From contig NW_004451013.1 of the NCBI RefSeq assembly GCF_000321225.1, positions 118,908-182,907 of the forward strand: a DNA stretch of 64,000 nt. Direction: 5' to 3'. The notes under the pieces were generated by a model. It was not told the DNA's origin. It did no database searches and worked only from the letters and a program-made list of their open reading frames with translations. Shown here one piece after another: positions 1 to 11,769 of this stretch (positions within the stretch are counted from its first letter, which is position 1; the number at the start of each line of letters is the position of its first letter). This DNA comes from Odobenus rosmarus divergens. Taxonomy: Eukaryota > Chordata > Mammalia > Carnivora > Odobenidae. A program made the translations under genes and the position numbers.

Positions 1-161
1 AGAGAGAATGAGAGATAGAAAGCACGAGAGGGAAGAGGGTCAGAGGGAGAAGCAGACTCCCTGCTGAGCAGGGAGCCCGATGCGGGACTCGATCCCGGAA
101 CTCCAAGACCATGACCCGAGCCGAAGGCAACCGCCCAACCAACTGAGCCACCCAGGCGCCC
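1..161 (-). mobile_element. Can-SINE, cut by window edge
   Basis: Minus-strand carnivore tRNA-derived SINE: the tRNA-like head reads in reverse complement as gccacccaggcgccc at its right end, after an antisense B-box-like segment and a GA-rich region. The A-tail side lies outside the window. The internal 'gggtcagagggagaagcagactcc' type body is the form I associate with arctoid carnivores. Confidence 0.93.
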
Positions 162-195
162 AATATATCCTTTTATTATTTTGACTAAATATTTT

Positions 196-353
196 TAAAA
201 AGATTTCATTTATTTATTTGAGAGAGAGAGAGAGAATGAAGCAGACTCCCGCCGCCGAGCAGGAAGCCTGATGCGGGACTCGATCCCGGGACCCGGAGAT
301 CATGACCTGAGCTGAAGGCAGATGCTTAACTGATTGAGCCACCCAGGTGCCCC
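196..353 (-). mobile_element. Can-SINE
   Basis: Minus-strand SINE with an A-tail (aaaagatttcatttattt on this strand), a GA repeat and a reverse-complement tRNA head ending at gccacccaggtgcccc. It is separated from the previous SINE by only about 35 bp. Confidence 0.92.
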
Positions 354-1539
354 AAATAAATATTGTTTTTATATTTTACTGAACAAACTATAAAACTGAA
401 AATTTTATTTACAGTACCTTTAAGATATAAAATCTTTAATTACCAACAGACCTAAATATTTACAAACAAACCAATACATTTCTCTGTAATCTGTTTCTTT
501 CCTTTTCTCCCTGTCCCTCTCTGTCCACTTGTCTGTCTGTCTCTGTCACTCCCTCCCACTCTCTCCTAAACTTCTCATTATTCTACATTCTGACTGAAAT
601 TAAAACATGAATTTTTACAAATAGCTTTCTTTACAGCAGAAGGTGAAGTCATTTGGTGACACCACTCCTGAAGTGGTGTCCAATCTCACTTAGGTAAATC
701 TCCATCTATTTTGCCAAACAGGTTTGGCTGCTAGGATTGATTTCACTTATCAGGTTACTGGAGAAAACAAACCTAAGTCAGGCAAGCAACGCTTTATGTG
801 GTTTATAAAAACATTGTCAAAGTTTGGGTCTTTGAGCTGGCTTAAAAGTGTTTTTAAAATGGTAACATTTTGTTTACATAATCTGTTTAATTAATGTGTT
901 TTATATAAATATCATCATTGGTTCAAGTAATACAAAAAAGGACAAAAAAAATATCCAGTTCCTGATTCTCAACAACGAGAAATGTTTCCTGATTCTTGCA
1001 ACTTTTTACTCTCCGGGGAGGGGAAGGAGATAAATATATAGTATATAAGGTAGATTAAACTGTACTCTCTGTTTTAAATAAGGGCTGTTTGGGGACATGT
1101 TAGGCTGTAAGAGCTGAGGTATGAATCATTGACATTATCTAAATAAAACCTGGGATGTGCCTTCTCCTGGAATTTCCAAAAATCAGCTCACAGAGGGAGA
1201 GAAAGGAGGGGAAGGCAAGGGGCTGAACAAATCATAAAGTGACAAGCGCTCTTAAGGAACCCCTCAATGCTCTCATGTCTAACAGCCATGAAACACCATG
1301 TGGATGTTTACCATTTAGCCTTGTCCATTGGAATGGAACTTTTGGATCTGGGTGCCAGATCCGATCTTTCCTCAGTTTCCTTTTGATTCAGAAAATGACA
1401 CCTCTATACAGTCAATTGCCGAAGCCAAACATTTAGGAGTTGTTCTTTGTTTCTCTCCTTCTGTCAGTCCGTATACAATCCATCAGCAAGGTCTCCCGGC
1501 TTTACCTCCAAAGTATTTTCCCTATCTTTTCATTCATTT
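354..1539. other. Intergenic, nothing recognised
   Basis: AT-rich sequence. Open frames at 1239-1436 and 1328-1708 overlap in different frames, have no family resemblance and show no splice or promoter context, so I treat them as chance. Confidence 0.5.
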
Positions 1540-2080
1540 TTATCCTGACCATTACCACCCTATACTAATCCATCATAACCACTTGGATAATAACCCAATT
1601 CGCCACCTTCCCTTGCAATCCATCTTCTTCTTCCCAGCATTCATAATGTTGCTTTTAATTCATCAAGCAGTTAATTTCTTTCACTGGAAATCTTCAGTGG
1701 CTCCCTAATGCACTTGGAATTAAACATAAGCTCTCCGACATGGCTAAGTCAGGTCTCAACTCAAATGATCCTTTCTCAAAGAGATCTTCCCTGACCACCC
1801 TATCGAAAGTGTCTTTTCTCCCTGTACTCTCTACTGCCCCAAGCCTGGTTTTATTAGCTTATCAGAACATACTGCAATGTGATATTAACTTACTAATTTT
1901 TTTGTTCACTTATTTATTTTCCATTTTTATCCCACTGAAAATAAGGGTCTTTGAAGGTAGGAACTATGTCATATTCAAGGTCCCCATACCCAGCTTCTGA
2001 AAAGTGCCTAGCACCTTGCAGGCACGGCATATATGTTTGGTGAATGAATGATTGAATGAATAAATGAACAAACTTATAAA
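1540..2080 (+). repeat. L2 LINE 3' fragment
   Basis: Pattern typical of the L2 3' end: a pyrimidine-rich stretch about caring for clinic-like 'ctccctaatgcacttgg', then 'ggaactatgtcat', then 'gtgcctagcacctt', ending in a gaatgaatgattgaatgaat repeat. Family assignment is by recognition only. Confidence 0.6.
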
Positions 2081-3189
2081 GAAGCACAATTATCATCAGG
2101 TACCACCATAAATTAGTCAAAAACAGGTCCTAATTCTTTCTGTGAAGTAGGTTTGCTAGATCCAAAAACTTGGGTCATGCTGCAGACGTGGGATATACGG
2201 ATTTCAGAAAAAAAAAAAAGAAAAAGGATAAATATTTTAAAATATATGTGGATAAGATAGAGAAATGTAAATTCACTTTACAATAATTTGGATTCAAATT
2301 GCTCTGTTCTTAAGTATATTATTTCATCAAATTGATGAATATTATTGAGCTATTACTTTATGCTAGACACATTTTGAGATCTGAGGCATTCAGTACATCT
2401 ATGTCTAACATAAGATTTGTGGAATCTAGTTTGATAACTGAATTAGAATGAAGGCTGAAATACTTGTCTACACTTAACAAAGCAATTAAACAAATAATTG
2501 TCTACACTTAACAAAGCAAATAAGGATTAACATAGGAATTAGCAGAGTCCTACAGAGTGGATTGTACAAATGGTTTAAACATGACAACACTCAGAAAAAA
2601 AAGCCATCTGTGGGTGTTACCTAGCTGTCAGTTTAAGAGAAATTAGAGACAGGATGAAGCCAATAAAATACCGCAGTTGCCTTCGTAGAAGTTTATACTT
2701 GTCCAAAACCAGAGATTTTTGGTTGTAAGAAGCAGAGCAAGAACAGAGACTAGAAATAACAAGGAGTAGGGTTTATATATTAAATTCGGATACATTTTTC
2801 TAGTGATCAGATAATAGCTTTTGGAGAAACATGTTCTAGTACTTGTTGGACGACTATTTTCAGAATAATTGTGGAGAAACTTCATGCTGTATATTGTATT
2901 CTGTACATTTACAGATTTTCAGAAAAGCATGTGCCATGTTGAGCCTTTTAAAGATAAATAGGTAAAACGCATTAGAACACCAACAGAATCTAGAAAACAT
3001 GTACCATCATAAATAAGGGAGTGTAGCAAGAGAACCCCCTTGTGGCCGGAGAATATTTATTCCAAATGAAGACTAGCTAGAGCTAGTTAGATTTTTCTTA
3101 TCATAGACCCAGCACACTTAAATCGTGGGTTCATTGTACCCCGTTCACTAATTTGATGTCATCATGTTTTCCTGTTTTTGTTTGGTTTT
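2081..3189. other. Intergenic, nothing recognised
   Basis: AT-rich DNA with a short poly-A tract near 2206-2225. A near-duplicate 'ttgtctacacttaacaaagcaa' phrase occurs twice, around 2464 and 2499, a small local tandem duplication. No supported gene. Confidence 0.5.
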
Positions 3190-4597
3190 CTTTTCTCTTT
3201 CAAAAGCAATTTGATGCATAACACATACGGAAAAGTATATAAATCACCAGTGTATAGATCAATGAATTATCAGAAATTGAACACGCCTATGTAACCGCAC
3301 CCAGATCCAGAATAAGAATATTACTAGCACCCAGAATACTCCCCTTGTCCCTGCTTCTAACCATTATCCCTGCAAGGGCAGCCATTATTCTGATACTTAA
3401 CACCACCAGTAGGTTTTGATTATGCTTGAACTTTGGTAAATCACACCATATGTATTCTTTTTCCATCTGGCTTCTTTCACTTGACGTTATGTCCATGGGA
3501 TTCATGCCTGCATACTGCGTTGTCGATATGGTTCTTTTGTTCCCAGTGCCGTACAGTATTCCATTTTGTGCATACACCCTAATCTACTTGTTCTATTGTT
3601 AATGGGCATTTGAGTAGTTTTCAGTCTGGGAAATTGTAAACAGTGCTGCTAGGAACATTCTTGTGCATGTTCTCTGATGAATATGCTGATGAGAACGCAG
3701 AGATGCTAGAATTGCTCGGTCATAAGACATGCATATGCTCAGCTTTCACTGATACGGCCCCGGGGGATTTTTAAAGTCGTCGCACCCATTTCTAGCTCCA
3801 CAACCCGAGTTGCCATTGTGCCACATTCTAGCTAACATGTGGTTGGTCTTTTCGTTTTAGGTGAATAGTGGTATCTCATTGTGGTTTTACTTTTTCATTT
3901 TCTTGATGACTGATGAAGTCGAGTACCTTTGCATATGCCTACTGGCCATTCAGGAAATGCTCATCTTTCAATAGAAAATCACTGTATATGATTTGTGGTT
4001 GTGAAATATTCTGTAGATGAGTTCTCTGTTGAATATAAAAATTGAAAACCTCCTCTCCAAATTTGTGGGATGTATTTTCATTCCCAATGATGTGTCATTT
4101 CATAAGAAATCCTCCACTTTAATATTTTTCACTTTATCAGATTTTATGGTTAGCACTTTTTTTGCATCTTATTTAAGAATGCTTCATCTACTCCGAAGTC
4201 TGGAAATGTTCTCATATAATTTTCTTCTAAAAAAGCATGATTGTTTTATCTTTCACATTTAGATTTACAATTCATCTGGAAATTTTTGAGTGTGGATCGA
4301 AATTAATGTCTTTTCTGTAAGGCTATCTGGTTAACTCAGAACCATTTATTGAATAAAGCACCATTTCTTATCTGTACCCCAGTGTGTGTTTGTCACTCAT
4401 CAGGTGACTATGTATGTGTGGGTCTGTCTCTGGACTCTATTCCGTTCAGTTGGTCAGTTTGTCTCTCTTTCATCAATAACCCATCGTCATATTTATGATG
4501 GTTTTACAATAGTTTTGTAGTAGTGAGTCCCCAAGTTTTGTTGTTCTTCTTCTGTTCCAGTTATCAGTTTATTGCCTCTTAGTTCCAAATTTATCCT

Positions 4598-5220
4598 TTA
4601 TTGCGGAGTTTCTGAAATGGAAACGGTCCCTTTAAATGTTTTTTCCTTGCCTGCTGGCTCAAAGTTCAGTTTTGCCAGTAGAGGGCACTGGAGAGACATT
4701 GCAAGAGAGGCGTTCTGCTTCCTGGTTCTGCAAGTTCTGAAAAGTGGGGCTTCTTCAGGGTCCAGCTCCTGCCGCACGCACAGCCATTGCAATGCCGGGA
4801 CTCTTTGGTGCATGGTGGCCTGCAGCACCCAGCAGCCCGCCGCGTTCCCCCGTATTCCCCCTTTTGAGCGGTTTTGCAGCCGAGGGACTCCAGTGAGACA
4901 CCTCTGAGCAGCTTTCCCTAGCACCCGAGGCGGTGAATTTCCAGCCATTTTCACAGTTGCACTACAGGTACTTCTTTGCCATTTAGTGAGCCAAGGCCGT
5001 AACCAGGTCTTGCTCGTACACCTGCTGGGACATCTTCCTGTGTGTCCTATTTCACCCTAAGGGTAAGATTATTCCTGACATCTGCTCTCTACTGTAGTTT
5101 TTAGTTTTCTTCTTCTAGCTAATCCCTCATCACTACCATACACTGTTAACTGTAAATAGTTCTTTAAATTAAACTTTCCCAGATCTTACTGTGTGGTTTC
5201 TTTCTCCTGATTGTATCCAG
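4598..5220. repeat. GC-richer insert, probable old repeat
   Basis: A GC-richer block within AT-rich antisense L1. Overlapping open frames exist on both strands (plus 4572-4907, minus 4598-4954) but neither has a recognisable domain. The ending 'ctgattgtatccaggctgatata' looks like the end of an ancient interspersed element, though I cannot name the family. A repeat library search would settle it. Confidence 0.4.
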
Positions 5221-5744
5221 GCTGATATAACATCTTTATAATAATGTCTTCCAATATGTGAACATGGTATTTTTCTGTTAGTTCTATTCTTGTAAATCAT
5301 ATGATACATTTATTCCTAATTTTTTCATGTATTGTATTTTATTATTAATTTTGCTGTTGTTCTTATATAGGAATCTAGTAGATTTCTGGCAATTTACGTT
5401 TTATCCACTGAGCTTGCTAAATTTACATATGAAAGCTAATAGTGTGTCTGTGTATTCTTCCTTATTTTTCACATACACAATCTTGCTTATGTAAATAACT
5501 GGGTTTATTTTTTCCTTTCTAATCCTTATACTTTTTATTCCTATATCTTGACTTACTGCATGTCTAGATAGGAGGCCTCAAATATTGCCTAGAACTGGTA
5601 ATAACAAATAGTCTTGCTTTTGGAAAAATGTTTCAGTTTTACACCATTAAATATGATGCATGCTGTATTTGTTTGTTTATTACCAGCCACTCTATTGGAT
5701 TAGGGAGAGTTCATTCTATTCCAAGTTAAGGTTTTTAAAAATTA

Positions 5745-5964
5745 AAAAAAAAATTTTTTTAAAAATTTTTAGAGAGGGAGAGAGTGTGAGTGCGGGGTGG
5801 AGGGGCAGAGGGAGAGGGAGAGAGAGACTCTTAAGCAGGTTCCACGCTTCGCACAGAGCCTGCCGGACAGGAGGCCTGGAGGCTCAATCTCACGACCCTG
5901 AGATCATGACCTGAGCTGAAATCAAGAGTCAGACACTCAACCAACCTAGCCACTTGGGTGCCCC
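5745..5964 (-). mobile_element. Can-SINE, diverged
   Basis: Minus-strand SINE with a GA-rich body and a diverged tRNA head (ccacttgggtgcccc). It sits inside the antisense L1, so it is younger than that L1. Confidence 0.85.
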
Positions 5965-6060
5965 TAAATTTTTTTTTTTTTAAGGTTTGGTTAATTCTTT
6001 TTTTTATTTTATTTTATTTTATTATGTGAGTTGGTGTCAGAGTTTAAGTGCTTTATCCTT

Positions 6061-7372
6061 GAATTAATATTATTATATTATTTTTATCTTTTTTTATTAA
6101 TATGCCAAATTACATTGCTTTTTCAATGTAAAAACACCCGTATTATGGCAATGAACGTGTCATTGTAGGTTGTTCTTCCTGAGACTAAGTCTGAGTTTAA
6201 ATCAGTTCACTTTTCATCTCTAATACAGAGTAATATGAAATCAATAAATGATAAAGTAAATGTTTAATCATAAGGAAAGGGAATCATTTAATCATAAGGA
6301 AACCATTCATTTTTATTATTTTTATTTTCTCAAAGAGACACTTTTCTTTAAATATGTTCTACCTCCCTTTAGAAAAGTAGATTGTGTCTAAATGGCTATT
6401 ACTAGGTTCTTCTTTAATCTTTGGGGCTTCTAAGTTGTCATTCATCTATTTCATTTAATTCATTTTTAATGTATATCAAGCAGCTAAGGTATGGCAAGCA
6501 GAGATGGGGGAAAACGACAGAGGAGGAAGGAGAAGGCCAAGGAAGGAAACATGTTGAGAAGGCAGAATAAAATAAGAAGGAACTATGAGATAGGAAGCCA
6601 AGGAGATGGCAGGAAAATGAAATCTTCGAGGCAAGACAGTACTGGGAAATAAATGACCCCAAGTTTGTGGCAGGAAGAGGCTGCAGAAGAAGAACGGGGA
6701 GAGCCATGAAGGAGGGGGAAGGCAGAACCACACTTTGATTTCCCTCAGGTGAGGTAGCCCTGGCTCCCCGGTGTCCCCGACTGGCCATACGAAGTGGGTG
6801 ATACTCCCTGCTTTGAGAGGGGGTTCCCTTATCCAGCTCCAGGAATATCTCAAGTGACAAAAACAAACAAACAAACCAAAAAAACTTTGGCCATTTCAGT
6901 CTTTGAGGCCTGGAGTGTAGGATTTAGGGCTTTACTCCAGGGAGGCCCGGGAATGATTTCAACCACTCATTATTGCCACCAACCTAGGACTTGGGAGATG
7001 GAAATATCCTCTCTTCATATTTCTCCATCTTCCATTTCTTTCTCTTTAAACAGCCTCTGTATACCTTTTAAGAAGATTTATTTCTTTATCAATAAATGGC
7101 ATTCTCAAAACTTTATGAAAATACCAATATATCTTTATGTGGTTTTTAAAAAATATATTTTTAACTGATAAAAGGTATATATGGCAGATCTTGTAAGTAC
7201 GCTAGTAGCTCAAAAAAGATGGCCATGTTACCTCCTAATCCAGCAAAGGTGACATTAATTCATTCTGTGGTTTTTCTGTGCAGGTAGCTTTTTCATATTC
7301 TATTGCCCATGGTCTAATAACTAAAAATATTTTAAAAAGAACCAGAAGATTATTATGTGTTTGCCTTAAATC
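6061..7372. other. Intergenic, nothing recognised
   Basis: Contains a purine-rich stretch (about 6480-6720), which produces long overlapping minus-strand open frames of low complexity, and a short AAAC repeat near 6862. I see no gene or named repeat. Confidence 0.45.
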
Positions 7373-7373
7373 C

Positions 7374-8967
7374 TTTTTTTTTAATGTTATGTTAGTCACC
7401 ATACATTATATCATTATTTTTTGATGTAGTGTTCCATGATTCATTGTTTGTGTATAACACCCAGTGCTCCACGCAGAACGTGCCCTCTTTAATACCCATC
7501 ACCAGGCTAACCCATCCCCCCACCCCCCTCCCCTCTAAAACCCTCAGTTTGTTTCTCGGAGTCCATAGTCTCTCATGGTTCATCTCCCCCACCGATTTCC
7601 CCCCCTTCATTTTTCCCTTCCTTCTCCTAATGTCCTCCATGCTGTTCCTTATGTTCCACAAGTAAGTGAAACCATATGATAATTGACTTTCTCTTCTTGA
7701 CTTACTTCACTTAGCATAATCTCCTCCAGTCCCAGCCATGTTGATGCAAAAGTTGGGTATTCATCCTTTCTGATGGCTGAGTAATATTCCATTGTATATA
7801 TGGACCACATCTTCTTTATTCATTCATCTGTTGAAGGCCATCTCAGCTCTTTCCACAGTTTAGCTATTGCGGACATTGCTGCTATGAACATTGGGGTGCA
7901 TATGGCGCTTCTTTTCACTACATCTGTGTCTTTGGGGTAAATACCCAGGAGTGAAATTGCTGGGTCATAGGGTAGCTCTATTTTTAATTTTTTGAGGAAC
8001 GTCCACACTGTTTTCCAAAGTGGCTGTACCAACTTGCATTCCCACCAACAGTGTAAGAGGGTTCCCCTTTCTCCACAACCTCTCCAACATTTGTTGTTTC
8101 TTGCCTTGTCAATTTTTGCCATTCTAACTGGTATAAGGTGGTATCTCAATGTGGTTTTGATTTGAATTTCCCTGATGGCTAATGATGATGAACATTTTTT
8201 CATGTGTCTGTTAGCCATTTGTATGTCTTCTTTTGAGAAGTGTCTATTCGTCTTCTGCCCATTTTTTGACTTGATTATTTGTTTTTTTGTTGAGTTTGAG
8301 AAGTTCTTTATAGATCTTGGATACAGCCCTTTATCTGTAGTGTCATTTGCAAATATCTTCTCCCATTCTGTGGGTTGCCTCCTTGTTTTGTTGACTGTTT
8401 CCTTTGCTGTGCAGAAGCTTTTTATCTTAATGAAGTCCCAAAAGTTCATTTTTGCTTTTGTTTCCCTTGCCTTTGGAGATGTGTCTTGAAAGAAGTTGCT
8501 GTGGCCGATGTTGAAGAGGTTACTGGCTATGCCTAGGATTTTGATGGATTCCTGTCTCACACTGAGGTCTTTCATCCATTTTGAGTTTATCTTTGTGTAT
8601 GGTGTTAGAGAATGGTCGAGTTTCATTCTTCTGTATATAGCTGTTCAATTTTCCCAGCACCATTTATTGAAGAGACTGTCTTTTTTCCATTGCATATTTT
8701 TTCCTGCTTTGTTGAAGATTATTTGACCATAGAGTTGAGGGTCCATATCTGGGCTCTCTATTCTGTTCCATTGGTTTATGTGTCTGTTTTTGTGGCAGTA
8801 CCATGCTGTCTTGGTGATCACAGCTTTGTAATATAGCTTGAAATCAGGAAACGGGATGCCCCCAGCTTTGTTTTTTTTCAACATTTCCTTGCCAATTCAA
8901 GGTCTTTTCTGATTCCATACAAATTTTAGGATTGTTTGCTCCAGCACTTTGAGAAATGCCATTGGTA
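7374..8967 (-). mobile_element. L1, 5'-truncated, ORF2 C-terminus
   Basis: Minus-strand L1. The tail lies at 7374-7383 and 3'UTR sequence follows. An open frame of 268 codons (8626 down to 7820) encodes the C-terminal third of L1 ORF2, with the typical Cys/His segment (CWRGCGE...HCWWEC) and the [15 protein letters not shown] block. A second piece in another frame lies at 8884-8645, so ORF2 is frameshifted. Flanks ttgccttaaatcc (7361-7373) and ttgcttaaattc (8969-8980) look like a decayed target-site duplication. It is not a host gene. Confidence 0.9.
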
Positions 8968-8989
8968 TTTGCTTAAATTCTTTATTGCA

Positions 8990-9180
8990 CCTAATCTTAT
9001 TCTTAGGTTGATGCATTGCCTCACCTAATCTCGTTCTGTGTTGGTTTTATGAGCATAAAATCTATGTCTGTTTATGTCCCCAGGGTTTAACACAGAGTGT
9101 GTTATATTGGTGCTCAATATATTTTTTATTAAAAGAAGAAAGAATGGATGGGTGAGTGGATGAATGAATGAATAAGTAAA
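8990..9180 (+). repeat. L2-like 3' end
   Basis: Reads as an L2 3' end: 'tgtccccagggtttaacacag', 'ggtgctcaatatat', and a terminal gatgaatgaatgaat repeat. Confidence 0.5.
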
Positions 9181-9225
9181 TGCAAAAGGCTAAAAACTAG
9201 TCTCTTTGATTCTGGTCTTGTCCTT

Positions 9226-9832
9226 TGTTATAGTCAGAAATCTATAATGGCCCCCCAATGGCCTACCTGCTTGTACAACTCCCTCCCCTTGAGTGCGGCA
9301 GAAATCTGAAGATGATCGGATATCACTTCCATGATTCATTTATTGTCTTTAAGAAAGAGATTATCTTGAAAAAATTAGGTGAGCCATTAAAAGAAAGGGA
9401 CTCTTTCTGAAGGCAGAGACTCAAGGCATGAAGGAGATTTGACATAGGGAAGATTCTGCTGCTGACCTTGGAGGATTCTGTTGCTGCCATCTTGTATAAG
9501 ATGAGTGCAAAGGCTGTTGTCAAGAAACTGAGAGCAACGACTAGGAGCTGAGAGTAGCCTCAGGCTGGCAATCAGCAAAGAAAAGGGGACCTCAGTCTTA
9601 CACTTACAAAGAACTGAATTCTGCCAGTAGCCTAAATAAGCTTTGCATCAGATTCTTTCCCAGAGAAAGATGGGACCACAGTTGGCCGATGCCTTGAGTG
9701 AGGCACCCTGAGCAAAAAATTCATTTGAACCATGCTGGGTTTCTTGATCCATGAAAACTGTGCCATAATGAATGTGAGTTGTTTTAAAGCCTCTAGGTTT
9801 ATGATATTTGTTACAAAGCAAGAAAAAACTAA
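9226..9832 (+). repeat. MaLR-like LTR (MLT1 type?)
   Basis: Starts tgttatagtcagaa and ends in a block resembling the MLT1 3' end: 'gtgagttgttttaaagcctctaggttt' then 'tttgttaca'. The open frames on its minus strand (9323-9578) are accidental. Confidence 0.45.
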
Positions 9833-9835
9833 CTC

Positions 9836-10900
9836 TTCTTCCTAAGACTTTGAATTTTGATCATGCCATTCTTCTGCCTTTAGAATCTTCATATTGTCTT
9901 CATGATAAAATCCAACTTAAATAAAGACTTTTAAAATCCTAATCACTTCCCTAGCCTCATTGCTTGCCAGTTTGATGATGTCAGTCCATTCCAGGCAGTC
10001 TAAAATCCTTGGAGGTCCCTGATGACACTGTGCTCTCTCTTGCTTCACTTCTTCCTTGTACTTTGTAGGGGCCCAAGGTGGGCTGCCCCCAAAGGTACCA
10101 CAATGACATATTGATTATTTTGAATTGAAGCTACTTGGGAAACAGTTGGTGCACTTAGACCTTCTCTGACCCCCAGAAAGCAGGAAATAAATCTCTTACA
10201 TGAAAAATATCCTCCCTGTACTAAGAAGTAAAAAGACACCCTTATCACCAAAAAGAGGGACTTTAAAGCCAAGAAAGCGTAGAAATAAACCTCAGTGTGT
10301 GTGTTTGTATGTGTGTATATGTGTGTGTGTACCAATCTATAGATCTATAGCTACCTCAGCCCAAATTCCACTTAGAATTCCTTACTAATGAAAGTTCCCA
10401 AACATCTCTTTTCTTTATCCTGCCAAGTTCTCACGAATTTATTGTCTCTTTGTCTAAATTGTATAAAAACTGCCTGCCTTTGTCATTTCTTCGGGTCTCA
10501 ATTTTATTATTGGGCCTCCATGTACATATCCTAAAACTTTGTTTTTTCCTTTTGTTAATCTGTCTCATGTCAGTTTAGTTCCTAAACCAGCTGGAAAAAC
10601 CTTGGAGGGAAGAAGGAAATTTCTTCCTTCCCTACAACTTCGTGTCTCAGTCTAAACTTTGATTTGCTAGCTTTTACTAGTGCCCTAAGCCTGGGTGAGT
10701 CCACTGTCATCCTGGTGCCCAGGGGATCTGGTTTTTACCCCTTTTGTAGCACGTAGGACACGAATATAACTGTCTGTGTACCTGACAGTCTCCCTGAGCA
10801 CACAACATGCGATGTGAGGGCAGTGTTTTTATCTTACTCAGTATTATCCTTCCCCAGGGTCTAAGCCTGTGTTGAATGATTGAATGTGTAAATGTGAAAC
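9836..10900 (+). repeat. L2 fragment split by solo LTR
   Basis: L2-like sequence left of 10063 (ccttcatgataaaatccaac-type segment, 'cctagcctcattgc') resumes right of 10641 and ends with ttgaatgattgaatg near 10880. The LTR at 10064-10636 interrupts it cleanly. Confidence 0.5.
10064..10636 (+). mobile_element. Solo LTR with 4-bp duplication
   Basis: A 573-bp unit bounded by the inverted termini TGTAGGG and CCCTACA (TG...CA) and flanked by ACTT on both sides (10060-10063 and 10637-10640). It contains TATAAAAACTG near 10460 and a pyrimidine-rich end. This is the structure left by recombination between the LTRs of an endogenous retrovirus. A 4-bp duplication suggests a class I (ERV1) element. No internal viral coding sequence is present. 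GT-rich repeats lie at 10296-10331. Confidence 0.75.
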
Positions 10901-11304
10901 GAAGCTGTGCACTGCCTTATAAATGAATTCTGGAGAAGTCAAATCCTCATCTGTTTGTTCCCATGCAGAAAGACTTGGTTTTGAATACCAGCCAGTGCCA
11001 CCCCTCTGCTCGCGGAATTAGTTTGGCCAAAGTCACCTAATGTCCTTAAGTTTCGTTTGCATACTTTGAGAAATAAAGATACTAAGAGTGATTACTGTAT
11101 GAGATTGTTTCCAGAAGAAATGAGGAAAATGCATACAGTTGCACAGTGGCAAGTCCATAGTTAAATGTAAAGAAATGTTAGCTATTAGTTTTAGTGCAGG
11201 TTTTTTTATTAATTGCCATTTCATGCATGCCTACATAAGGCTACAGAGGGGACCAAAGATCTTTCTCATGTGTTTGGCAGAAATCTTTTTTTTTTTTTTT
11301 TCCT

Positions 11305-11316
11305 TTTCGTTTTCTC
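11305..11316 (-). promoter_or_regulatory. ISRE-like IRF site, upstream of IFI44L
   Basis: TTTCGTTTTCTC fits the reverse-strand IRF/ISRE core TTTCNNTTTC. It lies about 80 bp upstream of the stronger ISRE and next to a poly-T tract, so chance occurrence is possible. Confidence 0.5.
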
Positions 11317-11384
11317 TGTCTCTTCGTTTCTAGCAAGGTAAAAGAAAATGACAGGTCTCATGCTGCCTGCTGATTGCTGCTTTG

Positions 11385-11397
11385 AGTTTCACTTTCC
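11385..11397 (-). promoter_or_regulatory. ISRE of IFI44L
   Basis: AGTTTCACTTTCC matches the interferon-stimulated response element AGTTTCNNTTTCN(C/T), the binding site of ISGF3 and IRFs. It lies immediately upstream of the first noncoding exon. It is still intact although the gene downstream is broken. Confidence 0.8.
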
Positions 11398-11521
11398 TTT
11401 CTTTCAAACAGGAAGCCACAAATCTCAGCAGAACCTTCCAGTCTCCAAACTGGGGCTGCTGGATACATGAAACAGAACAGCTAACACCACATGTAAGCTC
11501 AATCCAACTCTTAAAAAACAG
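11398..11521 (+). pseudogene. IFI44L: IFI44L exon 1 (noncoding)
   Basis: 5' UTR exon inferred from the ISRE just upstream and a perfect donor (acag|gtaagtgac at 11521/11522). The sequence across this donor is alignable to the corresponding IFI44 donor at 36164. The exact transcription start is unknown, so the left edge is a guess. Confidence 0.65.
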
Positions 11522-11769
11522 GTAAGTGACTTTTTGCCATCCAATGTTTCCTAGCTGTGTGTAAAGAAAATTGCTTGTTTGCCTTTCTTTTGAAAAAGAA
11601 TTTCAGAGGAAACTTGCTGCTAATGATCATAATTTCCCCTTTTATTTGTTTTGTTTTTAATGAATATTTCAAACACAGGGAACTCCAGAGAGTAAGTAAA
11701 CTCCAGTGTAATCTCACTCAGTTCTATCAGATTTTTAAAAATGACTTGGTTTATCAAATTGGAATTGTT

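Larger units (their letters stand above)
3190..6060 (-). repeat. Old antisense L1 (interrupted)
   Basis: Antisense mammalian-wide L1: the left part resembles an L1M 3' end (text describing a site near 'cagtattccattttgtg'), and the right part near 4380-4600 and 5130-5740 resembles antisense ORF2. It is broken by the GC-richer block at 4598-5220 and by a Can-SINE at 5745-5964. A TTTTA-rich tract sits near 6000-6022. No open ORF2 remains. Confidence 0.6.

Noticed and set aside
4572..4954. Overlapping 111- and 118-codon open frames on opposite strands
   Set aside because: Shadow frames in a GC-richer block without family resemblance or promoter context.
7820..8626. Longest open frame of the window (268 codons, minus strand)
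   Set aside because: It is the C-terminal part of L1 ORF2 in a 5'-truncated, frameshifted copy with an A-tail, not a host gene.
10296..10331. CRISPR-like or regulatory repeat
   Set aside because: Simple GT-rich repeat within a solo LTR in a mammalian genome.
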